A DNA stretch of 23,607 nt from an uncultured Eubacteriales bacterium (GTDB lineage Bacteria > Bacillota > Clostridia > Oscillospirales > Oscillospiraceae), in assembly GCA_900553545.1 (NCBI GenBank), contig USDP01000007.1, positions 1-23,607 of the forward strand, read 5' to 3'. How positions within the stretch are numbered: the stretch's first letter is position 1; each line of letters starts with the position of its first letter. The notes under the pieces were generated by a model. That model had not been told where the DNA came from, ran no database searches, and was given only the letters and a program-made list of their open reading frames with translations. A program made the translations under genes and the position numbers. Positions 9,239 to 19,402 of the stretch are shown here, in pieces.

Positions 9239-12200
9239 TCATTCCTCCGTATATTCCGGCGTTTCGCCGAGGTTCGGTTCCGGAGCTGTGCCGGGAGTTG
9301 GTTCAGGTTCGGGTTCCGGGGTCGGCCCCGGGTCTGTCGGCCCTTCCTCGTGCGCATAGCAGTAGATACATTCTCCGTTTTCATAGTGATGCGGATAACG
9401 GTCGGCAAAGGCTCCGATCTGCTCTGTGACGTCCCGTGCGCCGCATACACTGCACACGCGCACCTCGCGGCTGCAGGTGCATTCCTCACTGGAGACGACA
9501 TAGCTGTGCGGATAGGCGAAAGCCCCCTGCGCATCTCTGCGGAATTCAGCGCCGCAGACGCTGCAATGCAGTTCTTCATGGCTGCATGTAGACGCGCTTT
9601 CGTCCGACTCCGGCGTTCCGGTGCAGACACCGCTGTGGCTGAAGCCGCAGCCGGTGCAGGTCCAGTCGTTCCATCCCGCGTCCCACTGATAGCTGTGCGT
9701 GGCGCGGCTTCCTTCGATTTCCTTTTGACAACTCTCGATCTCACATTCTTCCCAGTGCTCTTTTGCGTCCGCACGTTTGGACGGCCTGTGACCCGTCGCC
9801 TGAGAGGGTGTCCGCTTTTCATACTCGCACTGTATGCACCGCTGGACGGTCTGCCCGGCCTGTTCACAGGTGGCTGTGTCCTCGATAAATTTGAATCGGT
9901 GATCCTCCAATACTTCATGCTTGCAGTTTTTGCAAATCTTACGATGCTGCTCTGCGTTTTCCTCAATCGACTCAACCGTCCATTTGTGCTCCTCTGCCTC
10001 TGTGACCGGCTTGCCGCATTTCAGGCAGAATTCATAACACTTCGTTTCATCTTCGCTTAGGCGATATTCCAGCTTCTCCGTCGGATGGTCGCACGCCTCG
10101 ATCTTCCCGCAGCTTGCGCAGACCTTTTGCTCTGTGCCATCCTCGTTGACCACAGTCGTCCACTGGTGCGCTACAGTCAGCGAGCCGTTTATCGCCGTCA
10201 CGCAGAATGCATTGCCGGCCGCGGTGTCTTTCGACCCGGCCGCACCGGCGTCGCCGACATCGCGTCCCCCGGCCAGCGTATAGCGCAGCACCAGCACGTC
10301 GCCGTCGCGCAGCTCATAGTCCGACAGGTACTTCAGCGGATAATTGGTCCCGCCGCCGATGGAATACAGCCATCCAGAAGCCGGGGTATAATCGAATTGC
10401 CCAATGGAATATTGGTGGCAGGGATTCAGCGTAAGGCCTGCCAGATAGATGCTGCGCCACAATGCGGCGTATGGCGAGGTTTCGCCAAAGACCGCATCGA
10501 TCTTCGCCAGATTTTCTTCCTTGCTGTTCGATGGGCTGATCTGATAATTTTCCCAGCTGTTCCGCAGCGCGTTCGACCGCGCGGCCATGTCCGTCCCGTC
10601 GCCGAGCTTTTCCAGATAGAACGCCAGATCAAAACTGCCGCTATAGCTCTTCTCCGAGGCCGGCCAGCCAAAACTCTCCACTGCCGTCCCGAACGGCTCT
10701 CCTGCGTCCTCGCCCCAGACCGCCTTCGCCACGGCATAGGAGGCTGTCTCGCCGGAGAGTACCTCATAACGAATGGCGCTTGTCGTACCGAGGCCCAGTA
10801 CCGTCATGTCGATATAGATGCTGGCCCAGCCTGCGGGCTGCCCCTTGCGGGTGCGCTCGCCACGCAGCGTCAGTGTTTTCTCGCCGCGGTTTCCATAGGC
10901 ATCCTCGCAGCTAATGCGCAGAATGTGCTCGTTTTCATCGCCAGTCTCCGGATTCTCGGGAATCATCGTATATTGCAGCCGCCCGCCGACGGTTCCATCG
11001 CAGCGCAATGTCTCGCCGTCCAGCGTCACAACAGTGTCGCTGGCGGTCATTCGCGCGATCAGCGTCCCGTCGTCCTTTTTCTCGCTCCACGCCTGCATCG
11101 TCATCGTGATTTTTGTTCCATTCAGGACCTTTGTTTCCTCGTCCAGACTTGTCTCGATCTTAACGATCCCATCGCCGCGCAGCTTATAGGGCACATTGAC
11201 CGTAAATGTATAGGTCTCCCCGCCAGCGGCCTGCGCCGTCACCTTAAATTGATTTTCGCCTTCGCTGCCGTCTGAATGAACCAGCAGCGGAATCGTTACA
11301 GCGCCGTCGGTGGACAGCGTCGTCATCCGGTTATTTCCAGACTGGAAGCATGTGACCTTCGTAATCTGCACGCCGTCCGCGTCCTCGCCGCCGGTCAGCG
11401 TCATTGTGAACGGCAGCACACCATCCTCAAGCTCATCGCTGTAGACCGTCTCCGCCGTTTTGCTCTGTCCGTTCGCACAGCGCACCATTTTGACCGTTCC
11501 GTCCAGCAGTGTATACTGCATCTCCAGACCGACGCCGCCGGAATAACGCAGCACATAAGTAAACGTCATGTTCCGCAGAGTCCCGTCGCTCCGCTGACAC
11601 CGGGCCTGCACCGTGAGCACATACCGGATGGCAGCCGCGCCATCCGGGATCGTCAGCGTCGTGCTTCCGTTCGGGAGCGCGAGCTCCTGCATAGCACCGC
11701 CCTCTGGCTGGATGCCAGCCGAAACGAGACTGGCCTGCGCAGCGTTTTTTCCATCCAGCCCCAGCCGGTACTGCAGCTCGCCTTGCCGCAGCTCCGTTCG
11801 GCGGATCTCTGCCGAAACCTGCCCGTCCGGTTCACAGGAGAGCGTCTGCGCTTCTGTGCTGTCTTTGATCCAGGTCAGGTTCAGCGTTACCTCCTGCACC
11901 TCCTGCCAACTCAGGCGGAATGTGAACGTCAGCTGCCGCGTCTGCCCGCCGCGGGTCACCTCGACCAGCAGGGTGATCGTATAGACATTCTTTCCGTCCG
12001 ATGCGGCCTGCAGCATCCATGTGCCGCCGGTCGTTTCCAGTGTTCCGCCCGTGCCGTCCTCCGCGCGGTATTCCGCAGAAAGGATCACAGCATCCCCGGC
12101 GCTCTCTCCGCGCAGCCGGAACTGATATTGCAGCAGATTTTCCGGAATATCCTCCTCGTGCAGAGCCGCACTGATCTGGCGTCCGGGCTGGCACAGCATC

Positions 12201-13042
12201 CGATCCATCTTGCCATCCGCGCAGAGCCACTGAAATTCCGCTTCTAGATCGAGGCTGTCGGAGTAGACTAGCAGGAAAGCAAATGTGACCAGTTCCTCCC
12301 GGCGGGAGCCGTCTTCCAGCACGCGGGTGACAGATGCCTGCACCTGAAGCGTATAATAGCTGTCCGCGCCATCCGAACCAAGGCGCATGGCGATCCCGCC
12401 GCGGATGTCGGCTGGTACTGCATTTCCGCCATTCTCAGCGATCTGCACCGCTATGATCTCGGCACTGCCCGCGTCCAAGCCCTGCAGCTCCAGTTCGTAC
12501 CCGAACTGCCCGTCCGGAATCTGCGCGGTTCGTACGTTCTGCCGTACCGTCCGGTTTGCCGGGCAGAGTGAACGGTAACGCTCACTGCCGTAACGCTTCC
12601 AACTCAGCACCAGTCCAAGGTCCAATGCGCCATCGTCCGCCTCCGTGCCGTCCTCGCCCGGCTGCGTTTCGCCCATGCCGTCAGACGGCACCTCGTTTCC
12701 GGGCTGCTGCTGATTCGGGTCTTCCTGCGGCTGTGCGGGCTGAGGATCCTGTATTGGATCCGTTTCTTCCGGCGCCGTGGGCTGTTTCGCGTTCTCGGGC
12801 TGCGTCTGTCCTCCGCCGGGCCCGTCTTCCGTCTGCTCCGGTGCGCTCAGCCGGGTACCGCCCTCGGCCTCGCCGAAGCTCAGTGGCTCCACCGGCTGAA
12901 TATTTTCCTCCCGGATCGGATTTTCCGGTTCCTGCCGCTGCAGACGCAGCACCGGGAGCAGGACCGACAGAAGCAGCGCCGCGGCCATCAGGCCGCAGAG
13001 CATCGTTCGCAGCCACGGATATTTCTCAAAAAACTGATTCAT
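9239..13042 (-). CDS. Membrane-anchored extracellular protein: Ig-like repeats, DUF4430-like domain and CxxC array
   Basis: 1267 residues. A single N-terminal membrane segment (about 13-33) follows a short basic cytoplasmic end. Next is a P/E/Q-rich spacer (about 36-145), then four tandem beta-sandwich repeats of about 105-110 residues (starting near 148, 258, 360 and 470), each opening with a hydrophobic strand and an L/S-C-x-P-type stretch and closing with tFtf-x-L-x-Y/W. Residues about 737-925 resemble DUF4430, ending in GWLYSIGGG and LRDGDVLVLRYTL; this fold is related to the C-terminal domain of transcobalamin/intrinsic factor. Residues about 976-1232 carry repeated CxxC pairs with intervening His (CASCG, CLKCG, CKNC, CSVCG), probably metal-stabilised modules. 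The protein ends in a PEPEPTP tail without a sortase signal. AGAGG lies upstream of the ATG; its stop overlaps an ATG of MoxR. The ligand is not known; corrinoid binding is inferred from DUF4430 plus the upstream riboswitch. Confidence 0.82.
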   Translation of the reverse strand: MNQFFEKYPWLRTMLCGLMAAALLLSVLLPVLRLQRQEPENPIREENIQPVEPLSFGEAEGGTRLSAPEQTEDGPGGGQTQPENAKQPTAPEETDPIQDPQPAQPQEDPNQQQPGNEVPSDGMGETQPGEDGTEADDGALDLGLVLSWKRYGSERYRSLCPANRTVRQNVRTAQIPDGQFGYELELQGLDAGSAEIIAVQIAENGGNAVPADIRGGIAMRLGSDGADSYYTLQVQASVTRVLEDGSRREELVTFAFLLVYSDSLDLEAEFQWLCADGKMDRMLCQPGRQISAALHEEDIPENLLQYQFRLRGESAGDAVILSAEYRAEDGTGGTLETTGGTWMLQAASDGKNVYTITLLVEVTRGGQTRQLTFTFRLSWQEVQEVTLNLTWIKDSTEAQTLSCEPDGQVSAEIRRTELRQGELQYRLGLDGKNAAQASLVSAGIQPEGGAMQELALPNGSTTLTIPDGAAAIRYVLTVQARCQRSDGTLRNMTFTYVLRYSGGVGLEMQYTLLDGTVKMVRCANGQSKTAETVYSDELEDGVLPFTMTLTGGEDADGVQITKVTCFQSGNNRMTTLSTDGAVTIPLLVHSDGSEGENQFKVTAQAAGGETYTFTVNVPYKLRGDGIVKIETSLDEETKVLNGTKITMTMQAWSEKKDDGTLIARMTASDTVVTLDGETLRCDGTVGGRLQYTMIPENPETGDENEHILRISCEDAYGNRGEKTLTLRGERTRKGQPAGWASIYIDMTVLGLGTTSAIRYEVLSGETASYAVAKAVWGEDAGEPFGTAVESFGWPASEKSYSGSFDLAFYLEKLGDGTDMAARSNALRNSWENYQISPSNSKEENLAKIDAVFGETSPYAALWRSIYLAGLTLNPCHQYSIGQFDYTPASGWLYSIGGGTNYPLKYLSDYELRDGDVLVLRYTLAGGRDVGDAGAAGSKDTAAGNAFCVTAINGSLTVAHQWTTVVNEDGTEQKVCASCGKIEACDHPTEKLEYRLSEDETKCYEFCLKCGKPVTEAEEHKWTVESIEENAEQHRKICKNCKHEVLEDHRFKFIEDTATCEQAGQTVQRCIQCEYEKRTPSQATGHRPSKRADAKEHWEECEIESCQKEIEGSRATHSYQWDAGWNDWTCTGCGFSHSGVCTGTPESDESASTCSHEELHCSVCGAEFRRDAQGAFAYPHSYVVSSEECTCSREVRVCSVCGARDVTEQIGAFADRYPHHYENGECIYCYAHEEGPTDPGPTPEPEPEPTPGTAPEPNLGETPEYTEE

Positions 13043-13210
13043 ATATACGAATTCCTCTTAAATATGGAAGATTTGTGCAGTTTATTCGTATTTTTAAGGA
13101 CTCCCTTAAACGCACGAATAAGCCGCACGGTTCCCCGCGCTTTCACACGGGGAACCGCCCAGCTTTGGGGTGGTTACGCGATATTCGGTTTCAAATATCG
13201 TAGTTTCATC
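13043..13210 (-). other. Intergenic hairpins between the two largest surface-protein genes
   Basis: The 168-bp gap contains a 10-bp perfect stem CGGTTCCCCG/CGGGGAACCG (13128-13157) and then a nested hairpin, outer arms TTATTCGT/ACGAATAA and inner arms TTTAAGG/CCTTAAA (13082-13121). Neither is followed by a clean T-run, so they look more like RNA processing, stabilising or partial attenuation elements than a full terminator. They may set different expression levels for the SLH protein and the downstream genes. A promoter in this gap is possible; none with two good boxes was seen. Confidence 0.5.
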
Positions 13211-16200
13211 TTATTTTGCGTAGAGCTCCATAAAGCGCATGAGGATGGTCGCGACCTGTGCCCGTGTTGCAGAACCCTTCGGATTCAGCTTGCTATTGGA
13301 ACCCTGAATCAGGCCATTTGCAACGGCCCAGCGCATGGCGTCGGTGGCGTAGGCACTAACCGTGTTCGCATCCGCGAAGCCGTTCAAATCGGCGGACTTG
13401 CTGATGTCGTAGCCCTTCTGCTTCGCATAACGATACAGGATGGCGGCGAACTGCTCGCGGGTGATCGCGCCGGTCATGTTGGTGCCGTCCGAAATGCCAT
13501 TGTCCATGGCCCACTTCTGGCCCGCGGCGTACCACGGCGTGCCGGAAGTGTTCTGCCCCTCGAGACGGGCGAGCATCGTGACGATCATGCCGCGGGTCGT
13601 GTCCGCGTTCGGGCTGAATGTCCCATTACCAGTACCATTCATGAGGCCCTTTTCGTAGGCGAACTTCACACTGGAATAATACCATCTGCTCGCGTTGACG
13701 TCGGTGAACGGGAGGCTGTCCTTACCCGCGTTTTCGTTGAACGGATTCTTTGCAGGATTCGACGGCGTCACAGGAGAGACCGGCGTAATCGGTGCCGCTT
13801 TTTCCTGCCAGTCGGCATAGAGCGTCAGGTCGTTTTCGATCGGCGCGCTGAACGAATAGGCGTTCTTGCACGCGGCATCGGTGAACCAGCCTAGGAAGGT
13901 GTAACCCGCATGTGTCGGGTCAGCAGGCTTTTTGACGGTGCTGCCGACGGCGATCTTCTGCGTAGTGGTCTCGCCGAGTCGGTCGACAAAAGTGACGGTC
14001 TTTCGCTCGGAGGCCGCGACCTTTACCAGAATACCGCCGGGGCAGGCGACGACCGCATCATCACCGTTGCCCTGCTTCTGGCCGGGCGTAGCGAAGAGAT
14101 ACGTCTCACCCGCGGTCAGGGCAAGTGCGGTCAGATTGACCGTGATCTTGCCGTTTGCATCCGTTGTGCCGCAGAGCATCCAATCGCTCGTGCCGACTGT
14201 GCCGACCTTGAGGCTGTCCGCGAGCGTATAATAGACCGGCGCATTCGGGACCGGAGTATGCTTCGTATCGTACTTGTCCTGATCGTAGCCGTAGGAGCGG
14301 TAGAGCGTCAGGTCGAACGATTCGGAGACACCGGGCTCGATACTGACGGCGCACTTGTCCTCATCGGTGCCAAGATGCTGGAAGCCAGCGCCGGATTTGG
14401 TATAGAAGCCCCAGTCGGTGAACATGGCCAGCGTGAAGATCTCGCCGTCGCGCAGGATGATCTGATCCGCCGTTGCGCCCCAGCCCGCGCTGGCCAGCGG
14501 GTAGACATAGTTCTGATAGTAGTTAAAGTTCATGTCGTGGCCCCAGTAGTGGCGCACGAGGACCGAACCGGCACCGCCCTCGGTCTCCAGCACGGTAGAA
14601 CCCTTGCCCATCAGATCATGTTTATACAGATAGCCCTTACCGCACTGCTCATCAGTCAGGCCGCAGTAATGGCGTTCAAGCATATAGATCATCAGGTGCA
14701 GGTCGGTGATCTTGCCGTAGGCCGTGGCGCTGGTGCCGGCGCTCAGGGCCGAGCCGCCCATCTGGTCGTTCGGGTTCTGCGGGCCGTAGGTCTCAGAGCG
14801 GAAGTAGCCGCTCTGCAGGCCGTAGAGGCCAAGGTCGAAGTAGGGGACCGTCACCTGCTGGAAGGCCATGACTTTGCCTGAGCCGCCGCCATTGCCATTG
14901 CCAATGACATATTTGTCGTCATTCGTCAGGGAGAAGTAGGCCGTGACGGTCGGATTCTCGCAGACGATGACAGGCTGCGCCGGGCTGGTGGCCGTGCCGC
15001 CGGTGGAGTTGGAGACCACGCAGTAGTAGAAGCGCATCTCCGTCTCTGCGCTGGTGTCGGGCGTGAAGCTGCTGCTTGTCGCATCGGGGATTGGCGTGCC
15101 TGCAATGGGGTTGCCGTCTTTATCGATGGCGTCCTCCTGCATGCGGTAATACCACTGATAGGTGGGCACCGATCCGTTGCCGCTGGCCGCGACGACCGTC
15201 AGGGCTTCGGCCTCTGCGCCAATCTCATAGTGCGTCACGGTATAGCGCGTGACTTCCTGTTTGCCCTCGATCGACGTATAATCCTCGAAGCCGCTGCCCG
15301 GCTGGACAGCAGGCAGGACCTTGGTCAGCTTTGCGCCGCAGCGGTCGCAGTTCCCGTCGAAAGTCTTGCCATCATCGCCGCCATCAACGCAAGCCTCGGC
15401 ATAGCCGCCCCTTCCGGAGTGGAATTTGCACTTTTTCAGCACCTGATGGCGCTCGCCCTCCTTGCCGGAGATCGGCTTATATTCGATCTCTATGTCGCAG
15501 TCTTCGGTATAATCCAGTTCTCTGCCGCAGGTGACGCAGGTGAACCGCACCCTGTGCATCCAACGGCCCTGTTCCGCCGAACCCATCACATAGGTATATG
15601 TTTTTTTGTTTTCCGGCGTATCGCTGTGGTTGCAGAGCACGGCGCCGCAATAGGTGCAGCTATGATCCTCGCCCTCGGTGCAGTCTTCAGCTGCCTGTTC
15701 AAACACATGGAAGCAATCCTCACAGATCAGCTGCTTCGTATGCTTGCCGGATGCAGTTCCATTGTCGTTCAGGATTGCCACATAGGCAAAACCCTTTTTG
15801 TTTTCCGGATGCTGGCATGCCGGAACGACCTGCCATATAAGTATCGGCGTTTTGCCCGGAGCAATCTGGAATGCTTGATTGGTGTTCAGTTCTTTGGGAA
15901 GCTGGCGCAGTGTAACCAGATCAATCTTTCGGACCAACTGGTTTTTTTGAATGTAATCATTGTCGCCGTCTCCGATCATCGGCTCCGCAATGGCATAGAG
16001 TCCACGGACATTGATGTTGTCGCCGCGCTGCCCAATGAGTGTGCCCATATAGCCTGACGCCCCTGTCACCTCGCCGATACTGTAGCAGTATTCCATCGAA
16101 CCACTATGATGGCGTCCGGCCAGACCGCCTGCTTTCTGCGCGCCGCGAACGTTGGCGGCATTATAGCAATTACGGATCTGGGCCTGCCGATTTTCACCGA

Positions 16201-19200
16201 TCAGGCCACCCGTATAGCTGCCAGTGCCTGTAACCGCGCCTGCGTTATAGGAATCTGTGACCACAGTGTGGTATACAGTCGGTTTATCGCCAAATCCAGG
16301 TTCCATACCACTCTGTACGCTGCCGATCAAACCGCCAGTGCGGTCGCTGCCGGAGATCGTGCCGTCATTATAGCAGCCGCGAATGAGCATATTTTTGCTG
16401 GAACCGCTGCTCTGACCAAGAATGCCGCCCACCGTGCCATTCACAGTAACATCACCATGATTGGCGCAGTTTTCGACCGTAATATTCGACGCGCTATTGT
16501 TTGTGCGGCCAATTATACTGCCCGCTGTAGACCCATCCGCTTGGATATTGACTGTCACAGTGGAAACAACGCCAGAGAGCTTGCTGTGATTATCAAGATA
16601 GGCAACGACACCGCCCGCCAAAACGGATCTAGCCGCCCCGGCCGCTACGCGGATTTCGCCGGATACGGTCAGGTCGCGGATCTCCGCTGCGCTGTCCTGG
16701 TTGCCGCCGACATAGCCGAACAGGCCAAGGTACAGACTCTCCTCCGGCGTATTCTGCACGTCAAAATGCAGGCCGGAGATGGTCTTGCCATTGCCGTCAA
16801 AGCTGCCCACGAAGTGGGATTCGCTCGTGCCGATGGGCGTCCATGCATCTGTCAGCGTGATGTTGTCCAGCAGCTTGCCCTTGATGGTATGATTGCCCTT
16901 GTTGATCTCATTGCGGAACCACTTCAGCTCCGCCTCCTTGGTGATCTGGTAGAAGCCGTCCTTCAGTTCAGGTGCATCCGGCGGGAACATATATCCGCAC
17001 TTTTCGCAGGTGCCATCCGCACCCTTCACGCAATTTCCGGTCGTTTTGGAGAGCTGCTGCTTGCAGTCCTCACAGGTAACGATCACCTCATGCGTACCGT
17101 TGTCATTGCTTGCATAGGTCGTCTTCTGATTCGTATGATCGCAGAATTGATAGCCGCAGACGCACGTTCCGTCTTTACCCTTGACGCACGTTTCAACCGT
17201 AGACTGCCCCGCTTTTTCACCGCAAATTTCGCAGAGAATATCATGCATATGTTGGCCGGGCTGATCCTTGAGCGGGACATAGCGATCAGTTTTGTTCCCC
17301 TTGTGTTCACAGGCAGGATATTCGCCTTCCCAATAGAGCTTCGGCGTGTAGGGCTTGTTTTCTGTAAAAACAGGTGCCGTTGCACTGCCGCTGATCGTCA
17401 CAGCCATGTCTTTCAATGCATCACGTGTTTTCAGCGTCACACCCGAACCTGTCGGCGATGCCTCTGTTTCATAGCAGTTGGTGATCTTACCGCCCTTTTT
17501 GCCGATCGCATTGCCAATAGAATAGGCGTTGGTGATCGTGCCGTTTTCTGCCGTCAAGCCACCGGCCTTGCCGCCCGTCTTGGTCGCGGTTACTTTGCCG
17601 GTGTTGTAGCAAGCCGTAATAGAACCCGTGTTTTGGCCGACAATGCCGGCGACATTGTCAGCTCCGGTAATGGTGCCAGCATTGAAACTATACTCAACCT
17701 TAGCCGAGCAGCTGCCCCAGCCGCCGGTCACAAGGCCTGCTACGTTGCCATTATTGTTTACATCCGTGCTGGTAATCGTTCCGTAGTTTGCACATTCGGT
17801 GATCACGTCGCTACTCTGCGCATTTGCAAGCAGCCCTGCAACTGCGACCGCAGAATACGCATTTGAATTTTGGCTGTCACAAGTAACATTCACTTTGGAA
17901 ATAACCCGCTGTAATGTTACTTGTCCGTTGCTGTACGCAGCAACTCCGGCGATTGCAAAATTATAGTTACTTGTTGGCAAAATCGTGGCTGAAACCTCAC
18001 CTTCAACCGTCAGATTGCAAATTTTTGCCTTAACATCGCCATAACTGCTCTTGCCTACAGAGCCAAACAGGCCAAGGATCATATCATCCGTTCCATTTTG
18101 TGTAATCGAAAGGCCTGTGATCTTATGACCCTGTCCATCAAATTCACCGTAATACGGGTTTCCTCCGTATGCGCCCTTGCCCATCGGCTCCCAGTCGCCG
18201 TCCAGCGTGATGTCGTTCATCAGCTTAGCGCTGAAATCGGAATGGTTGTTCAGGTTGCCGGCATTGACCTGATCGCGGAGCCAACCGAGCTGCTGTGCAG
18301 TTTCGATCTCATAATAGCCGCCTTCGTTCCACTTCGGCTCAGCCAACGGGGTATCGGAACCGCCGGACTTCATCCAGCTTAGCACCGGCAGGCCGTCGTC
18401 CCCTTTTACAAACGCATTGCCATTGTCGCCCGCATTGAGCGCGGCCAGCACAGCGTCATCGGTCAGCGAATCGACCTTTGTCGCTTTCGCATCCGATTCC
18501 TCGGTTTCATAACAATTCGCAAACGTACCGCTGCCCATGCCAACGGTCTTACCAACAGTTGCCGAGTTATTGATACTAGATGTGTTTCCGCTATAATCGG
18601 TGCCTGCAACGGAAATCAACCCCGCAGCATAGGGGCCAGTCACCGTTCCCAAACTCAGGCTGTTCCAGATTGTAATCTTGCCGCCGTAAGGAGACATCGC
18701 GCTCAGACCGCCAACGCTTGCTCTGTTGTAGTCTCCATCTGCACTGTCAGTGCTCGTAACCGTCCCGTAGTTGACGCAATTGATGATTGTTGCGTTATAA
18801 CCGTTGCCCAGCAAACCGCCAACAGCAGACGGTGAACTTCTATCGTTATTGTTCGTACTGGTTACATTCACATAAGAAACAACCTGATTCAGTGTTGTTG
18901 CTCCGCCGCACTGGCCGACAACACCGCCAATTTCAAATGTTGCAGAACTTGTTTTATTCAGTGTCGCCTTGATCTCGCCGCGCACAACCAGATTTTTGAT
19001 CGTCGCTCCGTTAGCCACGCCAAACAGGCCAAGTGCAACCGAAGAAGACGCAGTGCAATCAATCTTCAGTCCAGAAATAGTCTTTCGATTACCATCAAAA
19101 ATTCCTTTGAACGCATTCGCCTCATAAACACCAGCACTGTAATCCGCCGCTTTGCCAATCGGTGTCCAGTTTGCTTCGGTCAGCGTGATGTCCGCCGTCA

Positions 19201-19402
19201 GTTTGGCGTTGATCGTGCCATTTCCGCCGTTGACCTGATCGCGGAACCATTTCAGATCGGCTTCATCCTCAATCAGATAATACGTCTTTCCGTCCTCGGC
19301 AGTTTTCGTAGTCGGAACTCCGCCTGAAGCCAACGCGACTGTCGGCAGGAGGCCGAGCAGCATGACCAGCGCAAGCAGGAGAGACAAAATTCGTTTTTTC
19401 AT
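13211..19402 (-). CDS. S-layer-anchored giant surface protein with beta-helix/GLUG blocks, CxxC modules and SLH domains
   Basis: 2063 residues. The start at 19402 gives a typical signal peptide (MKKRILSLLLALVMLLG, cleavage after VALA) and has AAAGGA about 8 nt upstream; the open frame extends further 5' but through non-secretory sequence that includes the small gene. Three homologous blocks (about 38-340, 358-686, 813-1190) each start with a 'W-L/F-R-x-Q/E-V/I-N-x-G-N' segment and continue into GLUG motifs (GGLLG, AGIVGQ, GGLIG) of a right-handed beta-helix. CxxC modules lie at about 695-806 and 1196-1358. An Ig-like domain (about 1398-1484), a DUF4430-like segment (about 1486-1790, with YYQNYVYPL and LRDGEIFTLAMF), an InlB-type repeat (about 1798-1866, GYTFLGWFTD) and three SLH domains (about 1895-2062) follow. 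SLH domains hold proteins to pyruvylated cell-wall polymer. It is the first large gene behind the cobalamin riboswitch at 19839-20086. Confidence 0.9.
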   Translation of the reverse strand: MKKRILSLLLALVMLLGLLPTVALASGGVPTTKTAEDGKTYYLIEDEADLKWFRDQVNGGNGTINAKLTADITLTEANWTPIGKAADYSAGVYEANAFKGIFDGNRKTISGLKIDCTASSSVALGLFGVANGATIKNLVVRGEIKATLNKTSSATFEIGGVVGQCGGATTLNQVVSYVNVTSTNNNDRSSPSAVGGLLGNGYNATIINCVNYGTVTSTDSADGDYNRASVGGLSAMSPYGGKITIWNSLSLGTVTGPYAAGLISVAGTDYSGNTSSINNSATVGKTVGMGSGTFANCYETEESDAKATKVDSLTDDAVLAALNAGDNGNAFVKGDDGLPVLSWMKSGGSDTPLAEPKWNEGGYYEIETAQQLGWLRDQVNAGNLNNHSDFSAKLMNDITLDGDWEPMGKGAYGGNPYYGEFDGQGHKITGLSITQNGTDDMILGLFGSVGKSSYGDVKAKICNLTVEGEVSATILPTSNYNFAIAGVAAYSNGQVTLQRVISKVNVTCDSQNSNAYSAVAVAGLLANAQSSDVITECANYGTITSTDVNNNGNVAGLVTGGWGSCSAKVEYSFNAGTITGADNVAGIVGQNTGSITACYNTGKVTATKTGGKAGGLTAENGTITNAYSIGNAIGKKGGKITNCYETEASPTGSGVTLKTRDALKDMAVTISGSATAPVFTENKPYTPKLYWEGEYPACEHKGNKTDRYVPLKDQPGQHMHDILCEICGEKAGQSTVETCVKGKDGTCVCGYQFCDHTNQKTTYASNDNGTHEVIVTCEDCKQQLSKTTGNCVKGADGTCEKCGYMFPPDAPELKDGFYQITKEAELKWFRNEINKGNHTIKGKLLDNITLTDAWTPIGTSESHFVGSFDGNGKTISGLHFDVQNTPEESLYLGLFGYVGGNQDSAAEIRDLTVSGEIRVAAGAARSVLAGGVVAYLDNHSKLSGVVSTVTVNIQADGSTAGSIIGRTNNSASNITVENCANHGDVTVNGTVGGILGQSSGSSKNMLIRGCYNDGTISGSDRTGGLIGSVQSGMEPGFGDKPTVYHTVVTDSYNAGAVTGTGSYTGGLIGENRQAQIRNCYNAANVRGAQKAGGLAGRHHSGSMEYCYSIGEVTGASGYMGTLIGQRGDNINVRGLYAIAEPMIGDGDNDYIQKNQLVRKIDLVTLRQLPKELNTNQAFQIAPGKTPILIWQVVPACQHPENKKGFAYVAILNDNGTASGKHTKQLICEDCFHVFEQAAEDCTEGEDHSCTYCGAVLCNHSDTPENKKTYTYVMGSAEQGRWMHRVRFTCVTCGRELDYTEDCDIEIEYKPISGKEGERHQVLKKCKFHSGRGGYAEACVDGGDDGKTFDGNCDRCGAKLTKVLPAVQPGSGFEDYTSIEGKQEVTRYTVTHYEIGAEAEALTVVAASGNGSVPTYQWYYRMQEDAIDKDGNPIAGTPIPDATSSSFTPDTSAETEMRFYYCVVSNSTGGTATSPAQPVIVCENPTVTAYFSLTNDDKYVIGNGNGGGSGKVMAFQQVTVPYFDLGLYGLQSGYFRSETYGPQNPNDQMGGSALSAGTSATAYGKITDLHLMIYMLERHYCGLTDEQCGKGYLYKHDLMGKGSTVLETEGGAGSVLVRHYWGHDMNFNYYQNYVYPLASAGWGATADQIILRDGEIFTLAMFTDWGFYTKSGAGFQHLGTDEDKCAVSIEPGVSESFDLTLYRSYGYDQDKYDTKHTPVPNAPVYYTLADSLKVGTVGTSDWMLCGTTDANGKITVNLTALALTAGETYLFATPGQKQGNGDDAVVACPGGILVKVAASERKTVTFVDRLGETTTQKIAVGSTVKKPADPTHAGYTFLGWFTDAACKNAYSFSAPIENDLTLYADWQEKAAPITPVSPVTPSNPAKNPFNENAGKDSLPFTDVNASRWYYSSVKFAYEKGLMNGTGNGTFSPNADTTRGMIVTMLARLEGQNTSGTPWYAAGQKWAMDNGISDGTNMTGAITREQFAAILYRYAKQKGYDISKSADLNGFADANTVSAYATDAMRWAVANGLIQGSNSKLNPKGSATRAQVATILMRFMELYAK

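Noticed and set aside
15800..19300. CRISPR-like or other DNA direct repeats in the SLH gene
   Set aside because: The similarity between blocks is at protein level (GLUG/beta-helix repeats) with divergent codons, not short identical DNA repeats with spacers.
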